64,000 nt of DNA. It comes from Ulva prolifera. Lineage: Eukaryota > Chlorophyta > Ulvophyceae > Ulvales > Ulvaceae. The first letter of the stretch is position 1. Every line of letters begins with the position of its first letter. The notes under the pieces are model-generated. The model made no database searches. It was given only the letters and a program-made list of their open reading frames with translations, and was not told where the DNA came from. Of the stretch, positions 45,101-57,399 are shown one piece after another. Made by a program: the position numbers and the translations under genes. The DNA is taken from NCBI GenBank assembly GCA_023078555.1, contig CM041196.1:6955985-7019984 (forward strand). The letters are read 5' to 3'.

Positions 45101-48100
45101 GGTTGGGTGTCTAGCGAGCCGGTGCTGTTGAAGGCTTTACGGCTGGCAGGCGCAACCATGCATGGTGGCCGTCCCGTGCCGAGCGCGACTGAACGTGCGA
45201 CGCAACCAGCAGCTCGTGCCGCAGTCGGCCTCGGCGCACGACCACGCCCATTGCGCCCCCGCATACATGTTGCGTGTGTATCTGCAGTCGTCGCACATGG
45301 TACGCAGAGATCTCCCCCCCTCTCGTGTGTCACCACGAGGCCACAGCCGCTCCACCGCGCTCATGTGGACCCAGTCCGCTGCAGTAATCACCGCATGCAT
45401 GGGCGGTGGCATGCATGCGTGCACGCGCGGTGTGTACAGGATCAAGGAGCTCAAGGTGCCCGCGCTGCTGGCGGGCGGGGCCGTGCGGGACCACCTGCTG
45501 GGTCTCGAGCCTACCGACTACGACATCGCCGCGGGCCTCGGCACCGCGGAGCTGCTCTCGCTCTTCCCCGGCAGCCGCCAGATGCGCAACGCCGTCGGCA
45601 CCGTCGAGGTGCCCGGGGCCCTCCCTGGCTCCTCCGTGGAGGTCACCCCCATGCGCAACTTCGGGCCGGCCTCCGCGGCATGCTTCTGGGCGATCAACCG
45701 CGCGCGGTGCGCTCTCGCGCCGTTCGCCGTATGCACGCACACCGCGCTTGTGGCCTGCCTTCTGCTTGTAGACGCGACAGTTGCGGCAGCCGCTGCGCTG
45801 CATATGCGCCTGCCTGATATGAAGAGTGGCCTATGCTCAGGTGCACCCTGAGTCGCACCCAGGATATGAGCCTTTGTGCAAAACATGGACGCCCCGGCAG
45901 TGTTGACGAAGTCGTAGGGTCGCTGCCCCATCCGCGTGTGCATGCATGGCACACCAGTAGTTGATGGTACATGGGCTAGAGCATCCCGCGGCCTTGCCAC
46001 GTACAGCGCGGAGTATCCCCAGTCTTGGTGGGGGAGCCTCACTGCGGCTGTGGAGTGCGTGCAGGGATGCTGCCGGGCGGGACTTCTCGGTGAACAGCCT
46101 CATGATGGACCCGCACACCGGGGACGTCTTTGACTGCAACGGCGGCCTGCGCCACCTGCGCGCCTGGCTGCTCGCGCCTGCGTCCATGGCCACCTCGTCT
46201 CTCACGGCCGACCCCGTCCGCTGCCTGCGGTGTGGCCCCCCCACTCCTGCCCCCTGCGCATACATGTTGCTGCCAGAGAGCGCACGGCAACGGCTCAGAA
46301 AGAAGGCTTGTAGTAACATTCACTGTGCGAAACAATGTGAAGCAGCAGCAGCCACATGGGGGCCCATGCCGTTCCGGCATGCTGCCCACAACAGCAGCCA
46401 GGTTTCCCCACCGTGGCTCAATACAGAGTTGAGCTCACGCACCATCATCGAGACATCACTCCATCTGCCTGCACTGACAGCCTGAGGCCTCTGCACGCGG
46501 TGAATCGCAGCAATCCACGTCACAGCGCGCAGCGCGTGGCAAGCTATTCCTTGCAGTCCACCCGCTGTTGCCGCGCAGGATGCTGCGGTTTGCGGCGCGC
46601 TACGGCTTCAGCGTCGACCGCACTCTCGCGCTCACCGCCGCCCACCTCTCCGCCGGCCGGCTGCTATCTCCCCCGTCCAACCTCAGCTACTCTCGCCGCT
46701 CCCGCTGGCGCGCCGCCTCCGCCGCCGTGCACCTCGACGCGCAGGTGCTCCCAGAACCTTCCAGTGCGCCACGCCCAACGCTCGACCTGCAACAGCCCGA
46801 CGCGCTCGCCGAGGGGCCCCCGACGGACGTGGCGGCGGTAGCCACCGCCCCGCCGCCGCCGCCGCCGGGCGGCGAGCCGCCGCGGCTGCGGGACCCCCGC
46901 ACACCGCCGGTGCAGGAGCAGGACATGGAACCTCTTGCGCCGGAGTTTGTGGGGGACCAGTCCCGCACGCTGCAGCTACGACGCGAGATGGTCCTGGAGG
47001 CCCACCCCTCGGTGATCAGCACCTGTACGGTGCCCTTGCTGTGCTTGCAGATGTGGTCAGCAGAGCCACAACTGCCTTTGTGTCGGCGAAGGCCCCGGCA
47101 TCTGCCTGTCGTTACCCTTTGCTCGCAGCACCCTTCGTGTCCTGGTGCTGCACGTTTGTGGTGTTGGATGCGCACATGTGTGCTTGTGGTGGATATGTGT
47201 GGCTGGAGGCAGAGGATGCTTCTCATGCATGAAGCTGCGTCGACCCGCTCTGAGCCGCCCACAGCCACTCCCAACGCGAGGCGGGTGTCCAGCTCCACAG
47301 AGCCAGCGGGGGCTACAGCTGGAGCCAACGGACATACTCATACGCCGTGGCCCATGCTTTGCACTCATGCACACGCGCCTCGCGCAGCCTAACCGTGCAA
47401 TGCGCAAATGCATGCAGGGCCGGCGCACTTGATGGCGCACGAGGTGCACAAGATGGTCGCGCAGGACCGTGTGCTGCCGGGGGCGCTCGCGGACGCGGTG
47501 CAGCTCGCGCTTGTCGCAGGCGTCGCCGGCCCGGCGCTGCAGCTGCCGGTGCTCGAGGTCGCGGGGGCCATCGACGACCGCCGCCTGCTGCAGGGCGAGC
47601 CGGCGCTGAAGCAGCCGGTCGCCGCCGGGTGCGCTCCGTCGCCGTTTCGTCGATTCCGTCGCCGCTGTGCCGCGGCTGCGGCTGCGCCACCGCCGGGGAC
47701 AGCTCGGGGGGAGGCGGCATGGCGCAAGCTTCTGTGCTCCGCGACCCGCCGTGGCGGCGACGCTGCCGTGGTGCTGCGTGCTGAGCTTCCTCTCATGCAT
47801 ACGGGCACACACTGGCGCCATATGCGGCCGGCGTGTGCTGTGATCCATGACGGTAGCAGGTGTCGGTTGAATGCGTCTAGGCAGCGCCATGCAGCCATAC
47901 CCGCTCGGATCGGAGGATGCACACGTTCAGTCGTGGCGTGGGGGCTCTTCGGCGCAGGCGGGTGACGGCTGCGCAGTTTGCAGGTGGAATTGCGCGGTGG
48001 AGCGGCTCGCGCGCATGCCGCCGCGGCTGTCGGGGGACCAGAAGCTGCTGACGCTGCTGCTCGGCCGCACCCGCGCCGGCATCGCGACCGTGCAGCCGCA

Positions 48101-51100
48101 CACCTGGCTGCTCTACGCGCCGGCGTCGGCAGCCCGCCGCTTCGACATGTTCCGCACCTCCCTCCTCTTCCACCGTGTCCTTCTCAGCCCCGAGTACCTC
48201 GTGCGCTGTCTCCCCCTGCCCTCCCCAGTCCGTCACGTCTCCGCTATGGGTAGCACAGCGCATTTTGATTCCGTGGCTACAAGTGCGCTAGCGCACGCAT
48301 GCATGCAGGACATCATCGGCCTGCCGGAGGCGCCGCCGTCGCGGCGTGGGCGGCTGAGCCCGCCCGATGAGCTGGACGCGATCCTGAAGCAGTCCGCGGG
48401 GGACTTCCGCACGCTGCTGGCGTTTGAAAAGTCGGCGGGCGCGCAGCACGGCGGCGACGCCGAGGCCTCGCCGTATTTCCGCTCGCTGCGCCGCGGCAGC
48501 GGCCACATCATGTGGAATCTCACGTACGGCACCTTTGGGGCCACGAAGCTGCAGAATCCCCCCCTGACAGCGCGGTCAGAGGCCCGCACCCCTGAACAGA
48601 CCGCGGCGCTGCGAGCCGGTACTCCCCCCCACCCTACCCCCCCATCCCCCGGCTCGCTGCGCGAACTGCATGCTGGGCACAGGCAGCTGTGTGCAGAAGT
48701 CTATGCATGTGTGCGTGCTTTGCTGGGCACATCTGTGCAGCTCGTGATGTCCGTTCACATGCATGACGCGGCGGCAGCAGCCTGTCACGCGCACATCATC
48801 CGTCATGCATGCGAGGACTGCGTATCGTGAGGCCGGCTTGATGTGCTCGACAGGGGGAATGTGGTGCAGGCAACTGGGAGGCGCGTTGGCCGCTGAAGCA
48901 GCCGGAGGCGGTGCCCTGGACGCACAATGCATGCCGCCCCGGGCTCGCCCTGCGTGACCTGCGCGCAACCTCGGACCTGCCGGAGCCGCGCATCCCCCTT
49001 GACACCTCGCTCAACACCACCTTCTTCCGGCAGGCGCTGCTGCGGGCCTCCGCCGGCTGCCGCGTCGCGGCGCAGGCGCGAACGTTTGCGCTGATCGAGC
49101 GTGCCGGCCACTACCACCGCGTCCAGGCGGCGCTGGACATCGGCAAGGGCACGGTGGAGGCCGCGGAGATGGCGGCGCTGGACCGTGCTGCGGCGGAGCT
49201 GCTGGGAGACGAAGGGTCGTACGAGGCGACGCTCGCGAAGCGCCGGTTTGACCGCGCGACGCGGTCGATGCATGAGCACGGGGTAGATCCGCAAGCTGAG
49301 CATGCGGGAGTCGGGGAGGTGTACGGGGCTGATGTGCATCTGGAGGGGGGGGCGGCGGGCAGCGGTAGCTTAGATACGTCCGGCGCGGCAGCCGCCGGCG
49401 GGGTGGCGGTGGGCGCGGCAGCTCCGCATGCGCGCATGATGCATGGCATGCATGCACCGGGACAGCACGCATGCTCGGGGCACATCGGGGGCGACCGCCT
49501 GCATGCTGCGGGCTGGCGCGGTGCTGGCGCAATGGGTGCGGGGCAGTGGCGAGCTGGCATGAGCGGACAGTCTTCCGGGGAGGCTCCGGGGGAGGCTCCA
49601 GAGGCGAAGCGGCGGGATGGGCAGGGCGTCGAGCCTAGCGGCGATGGTGGTGCCGTGGAAAGAGTGGCCAGGGGGGGTCTACATGGGGCCCCTGGAGGTG
49701 CCGATGCTGCTGCACAGGCGACACTCGAGCAACATGCAGGTAGGTACAGCACGCATAGCACAGGCGGCGATTCCGAGCGAGATGCGGAGGCAGGTGTGTG
49801 GCATGACTCCAAACATGAGGCCCCATCTGCGCCGGGTGTGCGAGATGATGCTGCGGACCTCGGCCCAAGTGCCGACTCAGCGCAACCGGACGGGGTGTCA
49901 GTTTCGCCTGAGAAAGGCGGCATCTTCATGTCGCTGCGGCACGTGGCGCCGCCGTCAGTGCCGCCTCCGCCTCAGCCAGGCCGCCGCAGCGGCCGCCGGG
50001 CGCGAGTCCGCCCTGCCGCGAAGCCGCAAACCGCTGATGCGGCCGCGGCCGCTGCCGATGGACTGCATTCTCCACCACCAGCACCGGCGCCGGAGGCGCC
50101 GGGGGTGTGGGACGATCACTCAGACGACGACACGCGGTCCAGCCGCGGGCAGGCTGGGTCGGCGTGGCAGGGGAGGGAGGCAGAGGAGGAAGGGGACGAG
50201 ACCGGGGATCCTTCCTCCGCTCGGCGCCGGCCGAAATCGGCGGAGTGGCGGCCGCGGCGCGTGCAGGAGGGCGCGTTTGCGGCGGACATGCGGGACGACC
50301 TCAGCATCACAGCGCTGTGGCGTAAGGGCCACGGCCGCCTCGCGTCCCCGCACTCGCGGCGCGACCGCACGATGCGGCACGCATTTCCGCAGCACGCCAC
50401 CGGCTTCCATGCGGTGTGTGTACCCGCTCCTCATGCACTGCGCGGCCCCGATGATGCGCCTCATCAATGCCATCCTTGCGTCTCGAGCACATGCTCATCA
50501 TTCACACGAACATTGGCCTAGTGTAATAGCACCGCAGCACTGCTCAGCTGGTTCCCGAAAAGCGCAGCACAGCACAGCGCAGCATAGCACAGAGACACTG
50601 AGGTGCTGCCGCAGTTGCTCAACGCGTGGATCGGCTGGGATCGCCTGCGTTACGCGCCGGCGGCGGACAGCGCAGAGGCCGACCCGGTGCGCTGGGGCCT
50701 GCCGGAGAGCCAGGTGAAGCAGCTGCTGTTTGAGGGCAAGGAGTCGACGCTGGAGGTGCTGGCCAACCTGCTGCACACCGCCGAGGCCCGCGCAGGCTTC
50801 AGGTGCCCCCCCCATCCTTTCCTCTCTCATCCGCTCTGTGTGAGAGCCGCAACTGGCTGACTCCCGGAAATTTGGCCGTGTATGCATGCACTCAAGTGGC
50901 TGGCCGTGTATGCATGCACTCAAGTGGTGCACTTGCGGCAGAAAAACGAGACAGCCCCCCTGTCCCCCTTCCGTTTAGGTTCATTCTTACAAATGCGACA
51001 CCACACCGTGCAGCCATAGCACGGTTACAGTCGACTGCGCGCGGCTGTGATTCCTTTGATGCAGCGGCCGCTTTTGCCGCCCCGGGGTGCTGCCACACCT

Positions 51101-53012
51101 TACCGCCGTGCTGCGCAGGCGCTGCGTCCGGAATGTGAAGAGACAGCACGCCAGCGAGCTGCGCGCGCGGCACAGCGTGCGGGAGTGGGCGCTCTGCAAC
51201 GCCGGCGCGCTGCTGCGGCCGTTCGGCGGCGCGTACGAGTGGAACCTTCCGGAGGCTTCCGAGCGCCTCGACCTCGGCAAGCGGCGCATGGACGAGCGCC
51301 GTTTCACGCTCGATGTCGCGCTCGCACTCCTGCAAGCTCGCCTCTGGGACGAGCCCGAGCTCATGGGGTCCGTCGTCCGGGCTCAGGAGGCCGCGGCTGA
51401 GGTGCGCACACGCATGGGGCACATGCACTGATCGCCTTGATATCCCTGCCATTCATTGCCCCTGCGGATGTGATGTATCATGCATCAAGCATGCATGCAA
51501 TTACTGCCGTGCGGTGGGGTCCGTTTGAAGGCAGCCGTGTTTCGCCTTTTACGGCTGGTCACTTGGGCATGTGTCGGTGCTGCCGGTCGAAAAGGGTATT
51601 CGCATTGGAGAGCTTGTCGGCGTCTCACTCAGAGGTGGAGGTGAACTACACCTGGGCACAGCGCATATACTTTGGCTCCGGCCTAGAGGGCCATGCCATG
51701 TCGCGGCAGCCATGCGGATCGTCGCCGCCGTGGCACCGTGCCCATGAACTGCATGATCATTGGAGTTCTTATCACACCATTCATCTGGTGTTCCACACGC
51801 CTTCCACGCCACCTCAGTCAATCGATCCTCCCCACACAGCAGTCAGAGCTCCACATACCCCCCCTCCCGCTGCGCAGATGATCCCTCTGCACGAGGCCCT
51901 GACAAACGCGCTCACGCGGTGCCACCTCTTCGACCAGCACGGCGCGCTCGTGCCGTTTGTGTTTGTCGCGGAGCTCACCGCGCTCGCGCGCGTGCGCGCG
52001 CGCTTCGGCGACACCTTCGCCGTGCCGGAGTTCCCGCGCGCCCGGATCGGCGACGACTTCCGCCGCGAGCGCCAGAAGGTCATCCGCATGTCCCCCGGCG
52101 ACCGGGTCATGACCGCGGCGCTGACGGGCCCGGACGCGGGGTCGGCGCTCGTGCCGGACGAGGTCGTGCGGGAGGCCTGGTGCCGGGCCGCGCCCTGGAT
52201 GCACGTGTCACTCCCCGACTGGTGGGCGTTCAAGGTGAGGCTCTGCGCGAGCACCCGCCGTGGCGCATGCATGTGCTTGGAGTAACTCCACAGCGGACTG
52301 TGCCGCCGTGAGCGGATGTCGATGCTGTCAATCCTCACCGAGTGAACGGTGGGCTTGCCCACGGCCGGACGGGGCCGGACGACGCTCAGCCGCGACAGGT
52401 GAAGCACCATGGTGCAATGGGCCGTGCGGACAGGATTTTGCCTGCATCTTCATCGCCGTAGTCATCCGCGGGCGTTCCGCCGCATGCTTCCATGCTCTCC
52501 CCAAGCTGCTGTCTGTGTATGGTGTACCTCTGCATGGAAACGCTGCGGTGCTCTGCCAGTGGCTTGAGTGCCGCAAAGACACACACAAGCTCTGGCAGGT
52601 TCATGGCGAGGAGGCTTCATGCATGCATTGTATGAAGCGGCAGTCTGGAGTGCAGGTGTGGGACCGGGACATGTGGATACGCACCGACACAGGCATGGAG
52701 GTGTACGACGACCGCTTCCGGCCGGGGGAGCAGCTGTACGGCTCATGCGTGCGCGCGCCGCCGTCGCGGGTGTCGGAGAAGCGCGACATGCAGGAGCGCA
52801 CAGCGCAGCGCGGCACGGACGCCGCAGCACAGAATGCGCGCCGCAGCCTGCAGAAGCGGCTGCGGCGCTTCTGGGCGGAACAGGACGATTACCTGTCGGG
52901 GGGGCCGGGCGGCGACGCGGACACGGAGGGCGTGGCTGGAGGTGCGCCGGCACCGGGAGAATCGGGGCGGGAGCAGACACCAAGCGGACAGGACCCATGG
53001 GGCACAGTCTGA
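42143..53012 (+). CDS. large protein with class II nucleotidyltransferase (CCA-adding / poly(A) polymerase) core
   Basis: At least 16 exons. Phase-consistent junctions: 42143-42174, 42689-43005, 43252-43361, 44065-44169, 44897-45039, 45440-45706, 46065-46229, 46579 to about 47000; then 47984-48200, 48309-48618, 48870 to about 50400, 50615-50802, 51119-51401, 51878-52234 and 52656-53012 (stop). A coding stretch also lies at about 47410-47640. The core has LLAGGAVRDHLLG with TDYDIA (the metal-binding GG and DxD signature), then GRDFSVNSLMMDP (motif B) and DPVRCLRRMLRFAARYGF (the neck helix), defining the bacterial-type PAP/CCA family. Whether it adds CCA or poly(A) cannot be read. About 190 residues before the core and several hundred after it (MIPLHEALTNALTRCHLFD, WWAFKVWDRDMWIRTDTG) are unrecognised. 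Two adjacent genes rather than one cannot be excluded between 46.9 and 50.6 kb. Exons are very GC-rich. Confidence 0.7.
50873..50927 (+). repeat. 28-bp tandem duplication in intron
   Basis: Units 50873-50899 and 50901-50927 are identical 27-mers starting TGGCCGTGTATGCATGCA, separated by a single C. They lie in the intron between the exons ending 50802 and starting 51119. Confidence 0.9.
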
Positions 53013-53773
53013 GCTGTAAGTATATTGTGCCAAAGTTGCCAGTCCCGATTCAAGCATCAGACCGGCGAGGTCTTGCAGAACATGCAGGCATGATTGTGCT
53101 GTGGTCTCCCCTTGGGAACTCATGTCAATGATTGTTTGCTCTCGAGAATAGCGATTCAGCCCAATCAACATATGCTGGGCCCCGTGTGTGGGGTCCCCAA
53201 GGCAATGAGGCATACAGCATTATGCCATGCTCCTTCGGCATGGAGCTGGCAACGTGCAGGCCGCGGCTCATGACTGCATGCTGTACTAGTGGAACACAGT
53301 TGCGAATATGGTAATGATTCAATTAGAATTGACATGCGGAGTGCGCCAACACCGCACCTGCAACATCGTCTATCCAGCCAGCAGTCAATGCAACCAAAAA
53401 AAAGTAATGACAGACAGATGCCAGAAAAGAATTGATAACTCGTCGGCCCTCACGACTAAGGGCCCATAACAGAAAACAATTGTCCACGCTACCATGATAT
53501 GAATTTCTACCTGGCCAGGTGATTGACCACGGTGCTCGTGCCGCGCGACAGTGGCACAGGCCCACTTCAGAGAAACAGAACGAGGCCTCCTGATTGCCCA
53601 CGAACAAACAAAACGATGCACCATAGTGCCAGCAGTAATGTACAGATAGTATACACACACGGCGCGCAACTGACAACCGTGTGAGGACAACCACACACCA
53701 AGCGGAGCGCAGCCAGACCGGCGCTCCGCGGGGGGCAGCACTACTCTTCACAGCCCGCGGCTGAGCGCGCTGC
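53013..53773. other. convergent intergenic region
   Basis: It lies between the 3' ends of the nucleotidyltransferase gene (+) and the Pro/Ala-rich gene (-). A minus-strand frame of 184 codons (53877-53323) overlaps the end of the latter in another frame and looks like a shadow. Confidence 0.5.
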
Positions 53774-55339
53774 TTACTCGGCGGCCCAGCGTGCGTCCGT
53801 CTCGAAGGGTTCCAGATCCAGGATGTCCAGCCAGCTGTCAGTGTCGTCGTCGTCCCAGCCACCATCTGCCTCAGCACCGTCGCCGACGCCCGCCTCCGCC
53901 TCGTCGCCTTGTTGATGCACGTCGATCATCAGGAGGGGATCTCCAGGGGGAAGAGGGGCCATGGCTGCAGCCTCCTCCAGAGGGGTCTGAGGAGCATCAG
54001 GCGGAAGAGGGACGATGGCTGCAGCCTCCTCAAAGGGGGCCTGAGGAGCGCTGTCCACAGGGCGGGGGGCTGCCGCGCGCGCGATCGCGGCGTGGACGTC
54101 ACGCGTTGGCCGCGGGATGCACATCGGCCGCATGTAGTGCGGGATCCGGTTCGGCTGCACGGCGGCCACGGCGGCGCGAGGGGCCTGTGGTCGGGGCGTT
54201 TGCGGGGCCGCGGTTGAGATGGGCCGGGAGCCGCCGCCGGGCCGGTTGCGGGCACCGCCGGCCTTGCGCGGGCGCTTCGGTTGCGGGCCCTGCATGTGGT
54301 CGAACAAACCTGCCTGGCCGACCGCACCGAAGGGGGTGGCCCCTGGTCGTGGAAGGTGGCGGTGGATGTCCACATGCGAGTCGCGCTCATAGTCCAGACG
54401 GTGGGAGGTGGGAGGCGGGATGCGGGTAGGAGGGCGGGCAGCCGGAGCGATGCCGCGGATGGGGGTGTACAAGGGGTGGCTGTTGATGGGCGGCTGTCCG
54501 TCGAACCAGACTTGGCGGCTCGGGCCAGCTTGGCCGGCTGTGGCGCATCCGGCCGTGTTGTTGGAAGCTGCGGAAGCAAAGGGCGTGGGAAGCTGCCCCA
54601 GGTGGATTGGGAACGGCTCCAGGTCATCGCGGCATCGCTTCTCTGCACACCGACACGCAGATGGGAGACATGCATGCGCGCTCGTCAGGACCCAGCGGCA
54701 ATGCGGTTCTGAACGGAGAAAAGCCACGCGTGTGCAACTACGCTGGAATGTAGTACGGGGGGTGGGGGGGGGCTCACCTCGTGGGTGCGGCCACTCAGAC
54801 GCAGCGCACGGCATGTCGAAGGCACCAGACGCGGTGGGCACCGCATGGAACGGGCCCTCGGGGGCCTCGAAGGGGTTTACCATCATGGATGCCTGCACTG
54901 GGGTGCCGCGCTGGCGCCAGGGCGAACGGTCCGGGTGTGATGGCTGCGGCGGCGCAGCCGCCGCCGGGGCCGGTGGGCCGGCGGGGAGCAGCGGCTCCAC
55001 GCATGGATCCCCCGGCATGACGCATGAGACGTCCGAGGAGTAGGCGCCCGGGGGGGGCACCAGGGAGCCGTCGAGGCAGACGGCGCATGCGGGGATTGGG
55101 CTAGCGCGGCGGGCGGGCGCCTGGGCGCCTGCTGCGTGAGCCGCGGGGGTCATAGTGCCGGGTCGCGGGTGCTGGGCGGCAACACGCGATGGAAGTGAAC
55201 CGGGGAGTGCGCCGGGGAATTGTCGCCGGCCGGAGTTCCGGGGGTGTGCTGGAGCAGGAGTGGGCTTCGAGCGAGCAGGTGGTCCTGATGGGGCATGGGA
55301 TCCATAGCGGATGTGAACTCGCTGATCAGGGTTTGGCAT
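53774..55339 (-). CDS. disordered Pro/Ala-rich protein with acidic, activation-domain-like C-terminus
   Basis: Exons (minus) 55339-54778 and 54642-53774. The frame stays open through the 135-bp intervening segment, but that segment has a GTGAGC donor and a TGTGCAG acceptor, and removing it joins PHPREKRCRDDLEPFP in phase 1, so it is probably an intron. Without it the protein has about 476 residues. It is rich in Pro, Ala, Arg and Gly, with basic patches (PKRPRKAGG) and an imperfect duplication (APFEEAAAIVPLPPDAP / TPLEEAAAMAPLPPGDP). It ends in an acidic-aromatic segment (DDDDTDSWLDILDLEPFE) like transcriptional activation domains. No DNA-binding fold is recognised, so a transcription role is only inference. 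The ATG at 55339 is the first in frame; an upstream exon is possible. Confidence 0.55.
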   Translation of the reverse strand: MPNPDQRVHIRYGSHAPSGPPARSKPTPAPAHPRNSGRRQFPGALPGSLPSRVAAQHPRPGTMTPAAHAAGAQAPARRASPIPACAVCLDGSLVPPPGAYSSDVSCVMPGDPCVEPLLPAGPPAPAAAAPPQPSHPDRSPWRQRGTPVQASMMVNPFEAPEGPFHAVPTASGAFDMPCAASEWPHPRGEPPPTPRTTFQRSCTRVAFLRSEPHCRWVLTSAHACLPSACRCAEKRCRDDLEPFPIHLGQLPTPFASAASNNTAGCATAGQAGPSRQVWFDGQPPINSHPLYTPIRGIAPAARPPTRIPPPTSHRLDYERDSHVDIHRHLPRPGATPFGAVGQAGLFDHMQGPQPKRPRKAGGARNRPGGGSRPISTAAPQTPRPQAPRAAVAAVQPNRIPHYMRPMCIPRPTRDVHAAIARAAAPRPVDSAPQAPFEEAAAIVPLPPDAPQTPLEEAAAMAPLPPGDPLLMIDVHQQGDEAEAGVGDGAEADGGWDDDDTDSWLDILDLEPFETDARWAAE

Positions 55340-57399
55340 CACTTACTTCCTGCACAAGTGCACTTGAGGTTGGGTTGTGGTACGGGATGTGGAAAGCGAC
55401 GCAGGTTGCTGGAGTTGACTGTGCAGAGTCGAACGCGGACTGGTCTTGTTGGCAGCTAGGCGTGGCGATCCGACTCGGACAGCAGACACACATGTGTGGC
55501 TTCATCAAGGTGAATGAACAGAGTGTGAACGTGTCCCAGTCTATGAAATGCTGGCGCTGATCATGACGTCGCATTGGCAACGCCACAACACATGCGCAGG
55601 GCCGACCTGCTGATCAGCAACGCTGGCATGCTGTAGCAGCGCTACTTGATACCGCAGCAGCACAAGGGCACCGGCAGCACCGACGAACACCAATGTTTGA
55701 TGTCTTACACACTCCACACTGGTGGACTAAGCATGGTAGCCACAAAGCCGAATCATGTACATAGCAGTATGCAAGTGCTCTGAGCACACCGCTTCCAATG
55801 TGGGGCGCTGCACCCCTCGCAGACAAGACTAAAACCCCATACCTGTGAAATTCAGACCAGGCGCTTTTTTTTTTACGTTCTGTGCCAACAGCAGGATATT
55901 CAGTGCGGCAGAAGCGAGCTTGGTGTCATTCAACCTCTGTCCAGTGACGGTAAGAGACAGTGAAGCATATATTCCGATGATATTCGTCAAGGCTATGTTT
56001 ACTGGATGTGGCTTTCTACACGAAATAAGCCATCCGGCGCTGTGTTGTGATTGTCGGACGTGTACGTAAATTGTCCCACACAGCACACTTGATCTGATGT
56101 TTCCGACAGCAAGAAACATTTGAAATCACATGAGTGGATTGCTTCAGAGGATGTTTGAGCTCAGATTGACCCAGCTGCTGAGGATCGCGGTCTGCGTGAC
56201 GACTGCAGAGCGTGCAACATCTCACCGCATTGCAAGCTCCTACACCAAAGCATGCTGGCCGCAGCACATGAAGAGAAGTATTGAAGTTGCGTCATCTCAG
56301 CTGAGACGGTAGGCTCACCTTGATCAACAGGACGTGAAAAAAAGAAGTAGCAAGAAAGCAGTACTAGTTCGATGTGTCCTGCGCTGACAAGTCTCGGAGG
56401 TTAGAAATTTCGTTTTTGCGCATGTCGTGTGGATGATACTTTCAGAGCATGAGCGGCCATATATGCTGCAAGGCAGCACATGGCAGAACGCTAGCAGCGG
56501 CCGCGAATCTCACCGGATCGCGGGGGGGGGGGGATCACAAGTTTGCTGGGAAGGTGGCTGGATGGTAAGATTGAGAGGCACGGGCCGCCGGCCGCCGATG
56601 CATTGCGATGTTGCCGCACCGTCTGCGCTGCCACACCAGCTCCCACGCCCAGCAGGCCGTGCATGGCGATTGACCTAGATCTAAGCTTTCCATGTTCAGG
56701 TGGACTGGTTTCTTCTGAACTCTGTGGCTCAGATGTTGACGGATGTCACGTTCGATCGCATCGGATGGTCCCAATATCGCGATATGTCGGTGTAGCGCAC
56801 GCACTGACTTAGCAGCCGGAGGCTGAGGCCTGCGGGGCTCGTGGCTTGGTGTGTTGAGTTTGCATGGTGACGCCCGCACTGATGGGCCAAATGTTTGCAG
56901 ACCACATATGTATGTGCCAGTCAAATCAGAAGATCGATATCAATATTGCGGACCAAACAGCCAGCTACTGTAGCTTGCTACATGTATTGCAATGCACTAT
57001 AGCATACATTGCATGCCCGGCATGGGGCCGTGCCCAGCCCATGCAGCAACATGCATTTTGTCAGACCAACGCCGTGTGAGCCACATGGCAATGGCGGCTG
57101 TGCAGTCTTTCACCGCCTACGCATCATGACAGCATGCGCCCTGTGGCATGTGGCTAGCATTGCTATGCAATCATTGATCAATGATTACAGTGCATGTGTA
57201 TGCCCCCTGGCCAGCACAGCGAGTGCCTGCGCTCGGTGCCGCAGCCGGGCCCGGGGCATGCTCATGCTGCGCTGAAGCGGGGCTACACGCGTACGCAACT
57301 CCGGCGCAGCTGTGCCGCAGTGACTAGGCAGCTGCCTGTGTAAAGTAAGGTAATTTGGGATGTGCTGAGCTGTATCCCTGATCATGAGAGGCCTGTGTG
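55340..57399. other. no supported gene
   Basis: Short frames on both strands without motifs. Contains a 12-bp poly-G run at about 56522-56533. Confidence 0.5.

Noticed and set aside
47057-47890. Minus-strand frame of 277 codons across the nucleotidyltransferase gene
   Set aside because: It is antisense to exons with in-phase splice sites and has no recognisable domain; composition explains its length.
49111-49929. Minus-strand frame of 272 codons, Ser/Pro/Ala/Cys-rich
   Set aside because: Shadow of the GC-rich plus-strand exon starting at 48870; no motif.
53323-53877. Minus-strand frame of 184 codons downstream of the 54-kb gene
   Set aside because: It overlaps the true C-terminal coding end in another frame and extends into the probable 3' UTR.
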